A stretch of 64,000 bases of DNA, taken from contig NZ_JBJKFD010000001.1 in NCBI RefSeq assembly GCF_049723905.1, forward strand, positions 992,001 through 1,056,000, given 5' to 3'. Source of the stretch: G963665185 sp049723905. Its GTDB lineage: Bacteria; Desulfobacterota; Desulfovibrionia; Desulfovibrionales; Desulfovibrionaceae. Positions within the stretch are counted from its first letter, which is position 1. The number at the start of each line of letters is the position of its first letter. The translations under genes were made by a program, and so were the position numbers. Shown here piece by piece: positions 9,101-17,124 of the stretch. A model generated the notes under the pieces. That model saw only the letters and a program-made list of their open reading frames with translations. It had not been told where the DNA came from and ran no database searches.

Positions 9101-11060
9101 CTCGGCCATGGTTTCACTGATCATCTTCTTCCGTTTTGAAAAGGAAATGCAGTCTCTGCAACGACGCTCACAACACATGGCGGAGGAAAAGGACGTTTCC
9201 CGCTGGAAGGCCTTTACCTCGGCCTTTGTCATCGGAGTCAGCAACCTTCGGCGCAGGCCAATCCGGACGGTGCTCACCTGCGTAACCCTGGTTATCCTGA
9301 CTTTCACCATAATGAGCTTCACCGCAGTAAAAAGTGTTCGCCAAAGCACAGACGTCCTTTTCAGCAAAACAGCACCTTACAAGGGTGTCCTCGTCAAGGC
9401 CATGGGCTGGAACACGCTCCCCCCCCTTGCCGAAGATATTCTCACCAACGCCTTTGCCGACAGGGCTACTGGCAGCCCAAGGCTTTGGCTTGAGACTCCA
9501 GAGCGCACTGAGGCTGTTTATGTTCCCCTCAAACGAGACCAACATTTCGCGCAAGCCAGAGGCATGGTAGGACTCGGCGCGCAAGACCCGCTGTTTCCAG
9601 AAGGAATTTCCCAATCTCTCGTTGGAGGAAGATGGTTCACTCCCAACGAAAATAACGTCTGTCTCCTTCCGCTTGTCCTTGCAAAGCGCCTCGGAATAGA
9701 CCCCAAAAATCCCGAGGGAGCAATTGATGTGTGGGGAACCGAGTTCCAGGTCATCGGTTGCTTTGATGGACAGGCCTTTAACAAAATTACCGACTTGGAC
9801 GGCGAACCTCTTACTCCGGCCATCTATCCCAACGAAATGGTTGTCGAAATGAACGAAACCGAAATGGAGGCTCTCGAGTCGGGAGAAGATGTTCGTTCCT
9901 TCCAGGGACGCTACCAGCATGAAGATGCATCGCGCATAATTCTGGCACCAGCCTGTACTGTCCGGACCATGGGCGGCAACTTCAAAGCAATTGCCGTCGT
10001 ACCGAATTCTCCAGACGGAGTACGCAGTCTGGCACGCTCCATGGTGGACCGCTTCGGCCTTACATTGTTCGCCGGAACGGACAAAGGAACCTATGTGTAC
10101 CAGGCATCGGATGCCATCAACTACTCCGGGGTCCCCAATATCATCATCCCGCTCCTCATCGCTGTGTTCATCGTCCTCAACACCATGATTGCCAGCGTGT
10201 ACGAGCGCAAAAAAGAAATCGGCATATATACTTCCATTGGCATGGCCCCCACGCATGTGGCGTATCTCTTTGTGGCCGAGGCCGTGGCTTTTGCCGTCAT
10301 CAGCGTGGTGATAGGTTACCTTGTGGCTCAGACGGCTGCAGGTCTTCTGGCTGGTACTTCCATCTGGGCGGGCATGACCGCCAACTACTCTTCTCTGGCT
10401 GGCATAGCCGCGATGATTCTGGTCATCTTGGTAACACTGCTCTCGGTCATCTATCCCGCCCGTGTCGCTGCCAACATCGCCATTCCGGATGTGAATCGTT
10501 CCTGGACCATGCCCAAAACCGATGGCAACAAGATGGTCGTTACACTTCCCTTTCTGCTGCGCTATCACGAGCAGGAAAACATAGGCGGCTTTCTCATGAC
10601 TTATCTGGAAGCACACAAGGACGTATCGCACGGTATGTTCAGTTCCGATGCCATCGATTGTTTGTACGCTTGTCCTGTACCCAAAACGATTACCAGCAAC
10701 AAAAACGCCCAGAAGCCTTGTCTGACCGTTAAAGCCCGCGTTTGGCTGGCGCCATTCGACTTCGGCGTTAAGCAAACCACGGAGCTTGTCTTTTGCCCGG
10801 CCCAAAGCGCTCCCGACTTTCTGGAAATACAAGTTCGGATTGTGCGCGAGACGGGCGAAGAAGATATGTGGCTCAGAATCAACAAAAACTTCCTCAATGC
10901 CATCAGGAAGCAGCTTTTGGTGTGGCGCTCCCTGCGAGAAGACGCCAAACCGCGATTCGGACAAATACTGCATGACCATATCAATGGGGACAGGCCCCAA
11001 GACCAAACAACGGGAACAATGAGCGTATCCGAACAAATCGACACCATGGGGGCGGCATGA
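6174..11060 (+). CDS. Giant FtsX-like permease with an N-terminal degenerate M28-peptidase-like domain
   Basis: A 1628-residue membrane protein starting at GTG 6174. A signal-like segment (FFLFCVLWLILPCTAKSASA) is followed by a large periplasmic region resembling M28 aminopeptidases: SPGADQGLSIAAMLEMAERI and SVLFVATAGTGYGQAGMRAF match the positions of the metal-binding GAxD and EE motifs, but the HxD motif reads SYD and the EE pair is replaced by GT, so catalytic metal binding is probably lost. Near residues 905-990 are several membrane spans, then an FtsX permease core beginning NLRRRPIRTVLTCVTLVILT and ending with three spans around residues 1320-1440 (YERKKEIGIYTSIGM is the coupling helix). 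About 170 residues follow. It belongs with the preceding ATPase; its role is unknown. Confidence 0.75.
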   Translation: MKNFTSRPHLQCFFLFCVLWLILPCTAKSASAVDFNLEHTVRALAALEDRSLGTDGSTKAAQLVEKAFKRLSPDEAGIQKFLAPVRIQHDSSLFDLNSKRTLSLTALQINAISPQTLPQQGIEAPLVYGGDGSLSALDGRPIKDCIVLLELESGKNWNNAAMLGAKAVIFLDSGKRGKGTFQEKKELTPFGLPTFLMPRREAEQTWRGFDEKKSAPDAWKTPLSKVHLSCNISWERVSGQNVYALFEGNDPDLKEQLLIVQASYDTGFFAYGRSPGADQGLSIAAMLEMAERIAKNRPKRSVLFVATAGTGYGQAGMRAFVAAIRSKFTRLKDIEREEKKRAKTAKAVLKTLEKGIDTSTISTPEARDVRTALQNQVKNSIDQLSNRLMRLRLQNAPGNIMEIERLDAVRLAMRRLVWNETLANLKPDELELLNGFLNTARQRQKDIVADASIQSKTVKTAKKIRSIVARMEVAASVSLYISSHGDGLGAFDYGFMYDIRPDRNRNPSYSFIERIMRREVQKLPEDLQRLYKDTLRPSRIRTWQSYFTDKPFFGGEVAALGGYLGLTLATTGDGRAFWDTPYDTIEKVDFTSAHRQSRLALRMIQTLANEEQALFEEAPRLGIADLDGDAQFIRHGELFPEQPAPGTIIQAYQGPAVYFAMADTNGRFSFNGICDKKNTFHKVVLEGYRFDPQTGDVIWAIDKKQTGKDNYRVKMNRRYMETDLVMFTARQITFFDLLEPRTFNYMTRLDMFDGRRDTVPMRYWYSRIDTRDSTMAALFVEPDTPVKFTLSDTLLTRKLILTNGNSQTPNGKGYLTTRKEDVLPTEYSVAHDMWQLLAPRIHNLESHGVVNDRIDQLRQEGLTYLQTAKEALAVYNYSDFVENSRASWALAGRVYSDVQNTQKDVLVGVLFYIALFVPFAYCLERVLFAFADIHKRILGFLGILCAVIGVVYFVHPAFQLTYSPLVVILAFFIVGLSAMVSLIIFFRFEKEMQSLQRRSQHMAEEKDVSRWKAFTSAFVIGVSNLRRRPIRTVLTCVTLVILTFTIMSFTAVKSVRQSTDVLFSKTAPYKGVLVKAMGWNTLPPLAEDILTNAFADRATGSPRLWLETPERTEAVYVPLKRDQHFAQARGMVGLGAQDPLFPEGISQSLVGGRWFTPNENNVCLLPLVLAKRLGIDPKNPEGAIDVWGTEFQVIGCFDGQAFNKITDLDGEPLTPAIYPNEMVVEMNETEMEALESGEDVRSFQGRYQHEDASRIILAPACTVRTMGGNFKAIAVVPNSPDGVRSLARSMVDRFGLTLFAGTDKGTYVYQASDAINYSGVPNIIIPLLIAVFIVLNTMIASVYERKKEIGIYTSIGMAPTHVAYLFVAEAVAFAVISVVIGYLVAQTAAGLLAGTSIWAGMTANYSSLAGIAAMILVILVTLLSVIYPARVAANIAIPDVNRSWTMPKTDGNKMVVTLPFLLRYHEQENIGGFLMTYLEAHKDVSHGMFSSDAIDCLYACPVPKTITSNKNAQKPCLTVKARVWLAPFDFGVKQTTELVFCPAQSAPDFLEIQVRIVRETGEEDMWLRINKNFLNAIRKQLLVWRSLREDAKPRFGQILHDHINGDRPQDQTTGTMSVSEQIDTMGAA

Positions 11061-13027
11061 GAACCAGAATCCGCCTGCGTGCCATAGCCCTAGGGGTGAT
11101 AGGGGGCCTGCTCATATGCGCTGCAACCCCTTTCAACAACCTGTATCTGCGGGCCACACTTCTCGGTGGGGGGCATTTTCCCCTGGCACCCTTTTTCGTC
11201 ATCACCTGGCTGGCCATCCTGATAGCGATTATCGCCAGAATCAGTAAGCGCCCTGCTTTCCTGTCGGGGCTTGAACTCCTGGTATCGTGGATCCTCATGG
11301 TACTCGTTTCCGGTATTCCCTACACAGGACTGGTCCGGACTTTTTTCACCAACCTGACCGCTCCCGTTTATTTCGACACTCCTGGAAACCGCTGGGCCTC
11401 GCTCATAAAACCATATCTGCCGAGCGGGCTTTTTCCCACCAGCACAGCTGCGGTTCAGCAATTATATGATGGCATTCCCGGTGGCGTATCCATGTCCACC
11501 AGCGAGCTTGCAGGCCATATTCCCTGGCATGCCTGGGTAACACCGTTCATATGGTGGGGGGCATTCATCTTTCTTTGCTACTTCTGCATGCTCTGTCTGG
11601 TGAATATTTTCAGTCGGCAGTGGGTGGAAAACGAACGCGTTAATTTCCCTTTGCTGGCCCTGCCCATGGCAATGGAAGAATCCCTGGACGAAAACAAACT
11701 CGGAGCTTTCCTGACCAATCGGTATCTGCTCATCGGCATGCTCATCCCCGTGATTTTGCATACTATAAATGGGCTGAATGCTTTTTTCCCACAGGTACCA
11801 CAGTTCCCAACCCTCTTTTTGGCGGGCAAGTACTTCGCCAAGTTTGGTCTGTTTTCAGGTTTCCATAAGCTCAAAGTCTATATTTATCCTGCCTTTATCG
11901 GCTTTGCCTTCGTGACCTCCCGCCAGATTTCATTCAGTCTCTGGTTCTTTTACATTACCGGATGTCTTCTTGCCGGACTGTTGGAAATTACAGGACTGAA
12001 CATCCCACCCAGCGCACTGGGAGTGACCTTTGGCCCGACGCTTTCCAGCGTCCCTGAAACTCAGATGATTGGCGCATACCTCGTCTTCTTTTTGTTCATC
12101 GTCTGGCTGGCAAGACAGCATCTTGTCCGGGTATTCAAAAGCGCGCTCTTCCTGTCCAAACCAGAAGAAGCCGCGTGGTTTTCGGTACGAATTTCATTTT
12201 GGGGATTCATTCTAGGCTTTGGCCTGTTGGTTTTGTGGTGCTCGCACTTTGGCATGTCCATGCTCACCGCAGTGCTGGTGATGGTTGCCTTCTTTCTCTT
12301 TTCCCTCGTGGCCAGCCGCATCATCTGCCAGGGCGGCATCGCCTACTTCACGCTCACCACAGCCCCGCTGGATTCCCTTATGGCCTTTTTCGGTTCAAAG
12401 GTTTTCAGCCCGGCAGGGCTGCTGCTCTCGGCAGTCGCCCAAAAAGTCCTCTTTGTGGATTTTCGCGAATCACTCATGCCCTCCTTGGTTCACGGAGCAA
12501 AAGTAGGAGAAAAGATAAAAAACCGGCGGCTATATCTGACAGGAATCGTAGCGGTTGTCTTGCTCGGCGTAGTGGTGAGTTTCGCAGCCATGCTGATGTT
12601 GTGCTACAGGTATGGTCTGCGGGAACTTGATTTGGACTGGGCCACGCGAACAACGCTTACAGTCTATGAAAACGTAGGCCGGATAACGGAAAACGCTTCC
12701 TCCCCTTCACATTGGGTGGGGACGTTCTCCATCATCGGTGGGCTGATCATGCTTGCCCTGGTATTTTGCTACCATCGCTTCTACTGGTGGCCCATCCATC
12801 CCATAGGATACCTGGCCACATATTCGTCTGCCATGCGCATTCTTTGGTTTTCTTTTTTCATAGGGTGGCTGGTCAACCAGCTGTCCTTACGCTACGGCGG
12901 AATCACGCTGTTCAAAAAAGTACGTTTTTTCTTTTTCGGACTCATTCTCGGAGACTTTCTCATGGGCGGCCTGTGGGCGCTCATAGGGCTGGAAACAGGC
13001 ATAAGCTACATGGTGCTGCCGGACTAG
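11057..13027 (+). CDS. Large multispanning membrane protein, OPT-transporter-like (DUF6785/DUF6784-like)
   Basis: A 656-residue protein with roughly 14 or more hydrophobic segments, starting at an ATG that overlaps the stop of the permease gene by 4 nt. Length, topology and segments such as VWLARQHLVRVFKSALFLS and HPIGYLATYSSAMRILWFSF suggest the uncharacterised DUF6785/DUF6784 group, which I associate loosely with oligopeptide transporters; this is by resemblance, not by search. It is a paralogue of the next gene in size and architecture. Because it sits inside an ABC operon, the two may form a membrane partner for the FtsX complex. Function unknown. Confidence 0.6.
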   Translation: MRTRIRLRAIALGVIGGLLICAATPFNNLYLRATLLGGGHFPLAPFFVITWLAILIAIIARISKRPAFLSGLELLVSWILMVLVSGIPYTGLVRTFFTNLTAPVYFDTPGNRWASLIKPYLPSGLFPTSTAAVQQLYDGIPGGVSMSTSELAGHIPWHAWVTPFIWWGAFIFLCYFCMLCLVNIFSRQWVENERVNFPLLALPMAMEESLDENKLGAFLTNRYLLIGMLIPVILHTINGLNAFFPQVPQFPTLFLAGKYFAKFGLFSGFHKLKVYIYPAFIGFAFVTSRQISFSLWFFYITGCLLAGLLEITGLNIPPSALGVTFGPTLSSVPETQMIGAYLVFFLFIVWLARQHLVRVFKSALFLSKPEEAAWFSVRISFWGFILGFGLLVLWCSHFGMSMLTAVLVMVAFFLFSLVASRIICQGGIAYFTLTTAPLDSLMAFFGSKVFSPAGLLLSAVAQKVLFVDFRESLMPSLVHGAKVGEKIKNRRLYLTGIVAVVLLGVVVSFAAMLMLCYRYGLRELDLDWATRTTLTVYENVGRITENASSPSHWVGTFSIIGGLIMLALVFCYHRFYWWPIHPIGYLATYSSAMRILWFSFFIGWLVNQLSLRYGGITLFKKVRFFFFGLILGDFLMGGLWALIGLETGISYMVLPD

Positions 13028-13065
13028 GCTTTCTGCAAAAAAGACCGCAGCATACGGAAATCCCC

Positions 13066-15027
13066 ATGCATAATGACAAAGAGCTTCAAGAGTACCGGGA
13101 CCTTCTTCCACCGCCGGATCATTTCGAAGAGGGATTTGATTGGAAAACCCTTGTAGGAGCGGTCTTCATCGGCTTTTTGATGATGCCAGGCTCCATGTAC
13201 CTGCAATTGGTGGTTGGGCAAGGAATCGGTCCGGCCGCGCGCTGGGTTACCATCATCTTGTTCGCGGAAATTGCAAAACGCTCCTACACGCATCTAAAGC
13301 AGCAGGAAATCTTCCTGCTCTACTACATGGCGGGCGCCGCGCTGGCCTCGCCGTTCCAAGGCCTTTTGTGGCAACAATATCTTGTTCAGTCGGATGCGGC
13401 ACGAATGCTGGGACTGACCGAGCATATCCCCGCCTGGGTTGCCCCCGGACTCGACAGCGTTTCCTACATCGAAAGAAGCTTCTTCCACTCCGACTGGCTC
13501 ATCCCCATTCTCCTCTTGTTCGGCGCACAGCTTATCCAGCGCATAGACCAATTCGGATTGGGCTATGCCATGTACCGGATAACTTCTGATGTCGAAAAAC
13601 TCCCTTTCCCCATGGCCCCAGTGGGTGCCTTGGGCACCATGGCTCTCGCCGAATCTACCGAGGACAAGGAAAAAAGCTGGAAGTGGAGAGTGTTTTCCAT
13701 CGGAGGAGTCATAGGACTGGCTTTTGGGGCTCTTTACGTACTTCTTCCAGCCGTCAGCGGGCTTATACTATCCCAGCCTGTCCGGTTGATCCCCATACCA
13801 TGGGTGGAGCTGACCCCCTATACCGAAGATATACTCCCAGCCGTGGCAACTGGTATTCAACTCGATCTCGGCCTGCTGTTTCTGGGGATGGTGTTGCCGT
13901 TCTGGGCAGTTATCGGCGGTATTCTGGGCGTGATCATAACCTTTATCGCCAACCCCATTCTGTACAGCCATGGGATGCTTTCTCGCTGGCATCCGGGGAT
14001 GCGCACAGTTGAAACCATCTTTGCCAACAACTTCGACTTTTACATGAGTTTTTCCATTGGACTCGGACTATCCATTGGAGCTATCGGCATCTGGTATGTG
14101 GTCAAATCATTCCGTGGCGGGGCCGGTGTACAGCGGGCAAGTTGGAAGGAACTCATTCACGGACGCCCGGAGCGGGGCGACATAAACTTCTGGATGTCCC
14201 TTGGCATCTATTTCTTTTCTACTGCAGCCTACACTGCCCTTTGTCTATTCCTGGTGCCCAATTTCCCCTGGCTATTCTTTGTACTGTACGGATTCATCTA
14301 TACACCGGTCATTTCCTACATCACCGCACGCATGGAGGGTATTGCCGGACAAACCGTCAACCTCCCCATGGTGCGTGAGGCGAGCTTCATAGCCGGAGCC
14401 AAATATTTCGGCTACAATGGCATTGAAATCTGGTATGCCCCCATTCCCATCCACAACTACGGGGAGGCAACCGTCCAATTCCGCCAGATAGAACTGACAG
14501 GGACCTCGCTCCGCGGCATAATCAAGGCGGAAATAGTAGCTTGGCCCATCGTATTCATTTCCAGCCTGCTTTTCTCCCAATTCCTCTGGCGCCTGGCTCC
14601 GATTCCGTCAGCGAACTACCCGTATGCCCAGGAGGTATGGCACCTCCAGGCTTTGAACCAGCTCCTTTTGCAGACATCAACTCTGGAAGGCAACTCCGCC
14701 TTTTTCCAGGCACTCGATCCTGCAATCGTTGGTACGGCAATGGGATTGGGACTGTTGCTGTACATGGTGCTGAACCTATTCGGACTGCCCATCCTGCTTA
14801 TTTACGGTCTGGTACGAGGGCTGGGGCAAACAACACCGCACGGCCACTTTCTTGAGCTGTTCGGGGCCTTGCTGGGACGTTTCTACTTTCTCAAACGCTA
14901 TGGCGCACAGTGGAGGCAGTATGCTCCGGTTCTGCTGGCAGGTTTTTCCTGCGGCATGGGATTAACCGGCATGTTTGCCATGGGCTGCACGCTCATAATG
15001 AAATCATTGGGCAAGTTGGCGTACTGA
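13066..15027 (+). CDS. Large multispanning membrane protein, paralogue of the preceding gene
   Basis: A 653-residue polytopic protein. The ATG at 13066 lies 38 bp after the previous stop; the frame is open upstream but overlaps the neighbour's membrane segments, so the extension was rejected. An acidic cytoplasmic N-terminus (about 35 residues) precedes the first span VGAVFIGFLMMPGSMYLQLV. Later features shared with the preceding protein include a NxxxYSHGMLSRWHPGM loop and a conserved final span. The pair could be a heterodimer; this is inference from the tandem arrangement and matched lengths. As for its neighbour, I suspect a DUF6785-type OPT-like fold. Confidence 0.6.
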   Translation: MHNDKELQEYRDLLPPPDHFEEGFDWKTLVGAVFIGFLMMPGSMYLQLVVGQGIGPAARWVTIILFAEIAKRSYTHLKQQEIFLLYYMAGAALASPFQGLLWQQYLVQSDAARMLGLTEHIPAWVAPGLDSVSYIERSFFHSDWLIPILLLFGAQLIQRIDQFGLGYAMYRITSDVEKLPFPMAPVGALGTMALAESTEDKEKSWKWRVFSIGGVIGLAFGALYVLLPAVSGLILSQPVRLIPIPWVELTPYTEDILPAVATGIQLDLGLLFLGMVLPFWAVIGGILGVIITFIANPILYSHGMLSRWHPGMRTVETIFANNFDFYMSFSIGLGLSIGAIGIWYVVKSFRGGAGVQRASWKELIHGRPERGDINFWMSLGIYFFSTAAYTALCLFLVPNFPWLFFVLYGFIYTPVISYITARMEGIAGQTVNLPMVREASFIAGAKYFGYNGIEIWYAPIPIHNYGEATVQFRQIELTGTSLRGIIKAEIVAWPIVFISSLLFSQFLWRLAPIPSANYPYAQEVWHLQALNQLLLQTSTLEGNSAFFQALDPAIVGTAMGLGLLLYMVLNLFGLPILLIYGLVRGLGQTTPHGHFLELFGALLGRFYFLKRYGAQWRQYAPVLLAGFSCGMGLTGMFAMGCTLIMKSLGKLAY

Positions 15028-15030
15028 CCA

Positions 15031-15939
15031 ATGACTGAAACACTCAAGGATATGGCCTACACACTCGCCTTCAACGGCCTGCAGCTCCCCCTCCCCGAAG
15101 GCTGGGACATTATTTCCATGGACAAACGCTACCTTTGTATCGGCCCGGATATGCATCCGGCACTGGAACTGCGTTGGGAGCCGATTACCGGTTCCTTTTC
15201 CATGAAAAAGCACATGAAACGAGTGCGCCAAAGTTATGGGCACGGCGGCAAGGTCTCATTTTACACACCCCCGACCAATAAAGACGGAAGCAATGCCACG
15301 ATAGTTTTTTTCCAATGGGAGAAAGAGAAAGCCAGGGGAGAAGGCGGCATCCTGTTCGATAGCGAAAGCAACTCGGCCCTGGTGTTCCAGTGCAATGCTC
15401 CCTTTGGGATGGATAATACACTGGCCAAAGAAATTTTCGACGTCCTCCACCTGCAACATACGGCGAAACGCCGATGGCGCATATACGACATCCAGGCCGA
15501 ACTTCCTGATTGGCTCAAGCTGGATTCCTACAAATTCGCTCCTGGCTTGTTCAAACTGAATTTTTCAGGCCCCAGCCGTTTAAAAATTCACCTTTTCCGA
15601 ATGGGGCCAGCCAGCATTATTCTCGAAAAAGTCAGTTTAGCGGACTGGGCATCTCCCTATTTTTCCAAACTTCATCCACAGCATGGCATACAACTAACCG
15701 CTAATGAAAATGGAGTTGTCGTTCTCGATCTGGAAGGAAAAACACCTTTGGCCGAACGCATCGTGCCATGGCGCAGAACATACGGTCTTTTCCTTGCAAA
15801 GCATGAGCAAACCACCAATCGGATTCTCGCCCTGGCTGCAAGTGCAAGACGCCCCCTGGACATTCAGCCGCTGAAGGATATATTCGCACGCTATGTCACT
15901 TTTCCGCAAAAAACAGCCAGCTCCGACCATCAGTCGTGA
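15031..15939 (+). CDS. Uncharacterised soluble protein of the ABC/OPT-like operon
   Basis: A 302-residue protein with no signal peptide or membrane span; I do not recognise the family. It may contain two related halves: the N-terminal half has LPLPEGWDI..YLCIGPDMHPALELRW, and after residue 150 a similar order recurs (LPDWLKLDSY..GLFKLNFSGPSRLKIHLFRM). It begins 3 bp after the preceding stop and overlaps the PqqD-like gene by 47 nt, so it is co-translated with the operon. It could be a cytoplasmic adaptor or substrate-binding subunit. An alternative start is the Met at 15052. Confidence 0.6.
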   Translation: MTETLKDMAYTLAFNGLQLPLPEGWDIISMDKRYLCIGPDMHPALELRWEPITGSFSMKKHMKRVRQSYGHGGKVSFYTPPTNKDGSNATIVFFQWEKEKARGEGGILFDSESNSALVFQCNAPFGMDNTLAKEIFDVLHLQHTAKRRWRIYDIQAELPDWLKLDSYKFAPGLFKLNFSGPSRLKIHLFRMGPASIILEKVSLADWASPYFSKLHPQHGIQLTANENGVVVLDLEGKTPLAERIVPWRRTYGLFLAKHEQTTNRILALAASARRPLDIQPLKDIFARYVTFPQKTASSDHQS

Positions 15940-16285
15940 TCAGGCATTGGCCGCTATTCCCGTTCGTAATCCCGAAGTAAAGGAAATTGAAACTGACCAG
16001 GAGCAGAGCCTGATTCTGAGTTTTCCGGCGCAAGTAAATCAGCTTTTCGGCAGATTAGCCCAAAAGTTGGGCGCGTGGGATGGCAAGCCGGTATTTCGCA
16101 AACTGCAGCTCGACGCCATGGGCACGCAATCTTGGCGATGGATAGATGGAAAGCGTAGTGTCCGGGAGCTGTGTGGCAAACTTGCCGAGACCTACGACAT
16201 TCTGCCGCGCGAAGCGGAAGTGTCCATGACGGCCTTTTTGCGGGAATTGGGTAAAAGAAACATTATTGCGTTACGCGAAGGCTAA
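15893..16285 (+). CDS. Stand-alone PqqD-like protein (RRE-type fold)
   Basis: A 130-residue protein whose second half fits the PqqD family: LDAMGTQSWRWIDGKRSV, then LAETYDILPREAEV and a final helix FLRELGKRNII. PqqD-type domains bind leader peptides in RiPP biosynthesis, but many stand-alone copies occur away from radical-SAM enzymes, as here. The first 45 residues are charged with a Pro-rich start (RKKQPAPTIS). The 47-nt overlap with the preceding gene and the shared strand place it in the operon. An IS1595-type element is inserted 14 bp after its stop, so anything once downstream has been separated. Confidence 0.75.
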   Translation: MSLFRKKQPAPTISRDQALAAIPVRNPEVKEIETDQEQSLILSFPAQVNQLFGRLAQKLGAWDGKPVFRKLQLDAMGTQSWRWIDGKRSVRELCGKLAETYDILPREAEVSMTAFLRELGKRNIIALREG

Positions 16286-16291
16286 TAGAAA

Positions 16292-16299
16292 AAACACAA
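16292..16299 (+). repeat. Target-site duplication, left copy (IS1595-type element)
   Basis: AAACACAA lies immediately outside the left inverted repeat and is repeated exactly at 17036-17043. Eight bases is the duplication length known for IS1595-family insertion. Confidence 0.9.
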
Positions 16300-16316
16300 G
16301 GCTCTGGACTAGCTGA
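16300..16316 (+). repeat. IS1595-type element, left inverted repeat
   Basis: GGCTCTGGACTAGCTGA, the exact reverse complement of 17019-17035. Confidence 0.95.
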
Positions 16317-16983
16317 GAGGATTCTCTCGGATGGTTTTGAGGATGATAGCATAGAGCTCGTCCCCCCGATAGTTGAACCTAAACTCGCACTCCTTGAGGT
16401 GTAGGTAGAAGGTCTTCCCAGGAACACCATGGAACTTCATCAGCCGTCTTTTCGCAAAGGACTAGAAGGACTCTATGCCGTTGATGTGGCAGCGGCCACG
16501 GGCGAATTCGTTCTGCCCGTGCTGGACCCGGTAGTGCTTCTTGTAGCCGAGATCGACGAGACCGTTGTAGCCCCGCCAACCATCGGAGTGGATGATGCTG
16601 TCCAGATCGACTTTGCCCCGGATAATGGCCTGCAACGTGGCTTTCGCGCAATCCGGAACGACCTCGGTGTAGACCTTCCCTTTTCGTTGGAAGATTCCAA
16701 ACACGGGCGTTTTGCCGTAAGCCCCGCGTCCTCGTTTGCCCTTGATTCGTTTACCGCCGAAGTAGGATTCATCGACTTCGATCTCGCCGGAAAAGGGCGA
16801 CTCCCGCTCACAAAGCTCGGCAATTCGATGTCGGATGAGAAAGTAATAGCGGTTGACCGTATTGCGGTTGAGGCCGGTGAGGGAAGCAGCCTGGCGGGCA
16901 TCCAAGTCCAGAGCGAAACACCGTACGAGGTGCCTGAATTTGGCTTCTGAAATTCTTGAACGGAGCACATACTTGTTTTTCAT
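16309..16983 (-). pseudogene. IS1595-family transposase with in-frame amber codon
   Basis: The minus-strand frame from 16983 encodes a 224-codon ISXO2-like transposase: an N-terminal DNA-binding part (RQAASLTGLNRNTVNRYYF), the first catalytic Asp in EIEVDESYFGGKRIKGKRGR, the second in SIIHSDGWRGYNGL, and the last acidic residue in HINGIESF. There a TAG at 16462-16464 replaces the TGG expected for the conserved Trp of IESFW, and the same frame continues SFAKRRLMKFHGVPGKTF to a stop at 16309-16311. So this is a single nonsense change, not a frameshift. The truncated 173-residue product keeps the acidic residues but lacks the last 51. Confidence 0.85.
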
Positions 16984-17018
16984 TGGCTGCCCTTGCTTCC
17001 GAGCACATCATAGTGTCG

Positions 17019-17035
17019 TCAGCTAGTCCAGAGCC
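17019..17035 (-). repeat. IS1595-type element, right inverted repeat
   Basis: TCAGCTAGTCCAGAGCC, the exact complement of the left end. Confidence 0.95.
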
Positions 17036-17043
17036 AAACACAA
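17036..17043 (+). repeat. Target-site duplication, right copy (IS1595-type element)
   Basis: AAACACAA, identical to 16292-16299. Confidence 0.9.
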
Positions 17044-17124
17044 AACAACTCTAGGAACAGCAGGGGCATAGCCCGGCTGGCACGGCACCCCGCGACTTCA
17101 GCCCCTTCCCACTTCCTACACTGC

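Larger units (their letters stand above)
16300..17035 (-). mobile_element. IS1595-family insertion sequence (736 bp, IS1016-like size), transposase interrupted
   Basis: The element is delimited by perfect 17-bp inverted repeats (16300-16316 and 17019-17035) and by an 8-bp direct target duplication. Its single gene, on the minus strand, encodes an ISXO2-like DDE transposase. The 736-bp length matches the small IS1016 subgroup of the family. The perfect duplication means a recent or undisturbed insertion, just after the PqqD-like gene. An internal amber codon probably makes it non-autonomous. Confidence 0.92.

Noticed and set aside
9168..11036. Long minus-strand open frame (622 codons) opposite the giant FtsX-like gene
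   Set aside because: It lies antisense to the FtsX permease core and has no recognisable domain; codon phase of the permease explains the lack of stops.
16462..16464. Pyrrolysine insertion or programmed read-through at the transposase TAG
   Set aside because: There is no evidence of pylT or a context element in the window; a simple Trp-to-stop change in a mobile gene is more likely.
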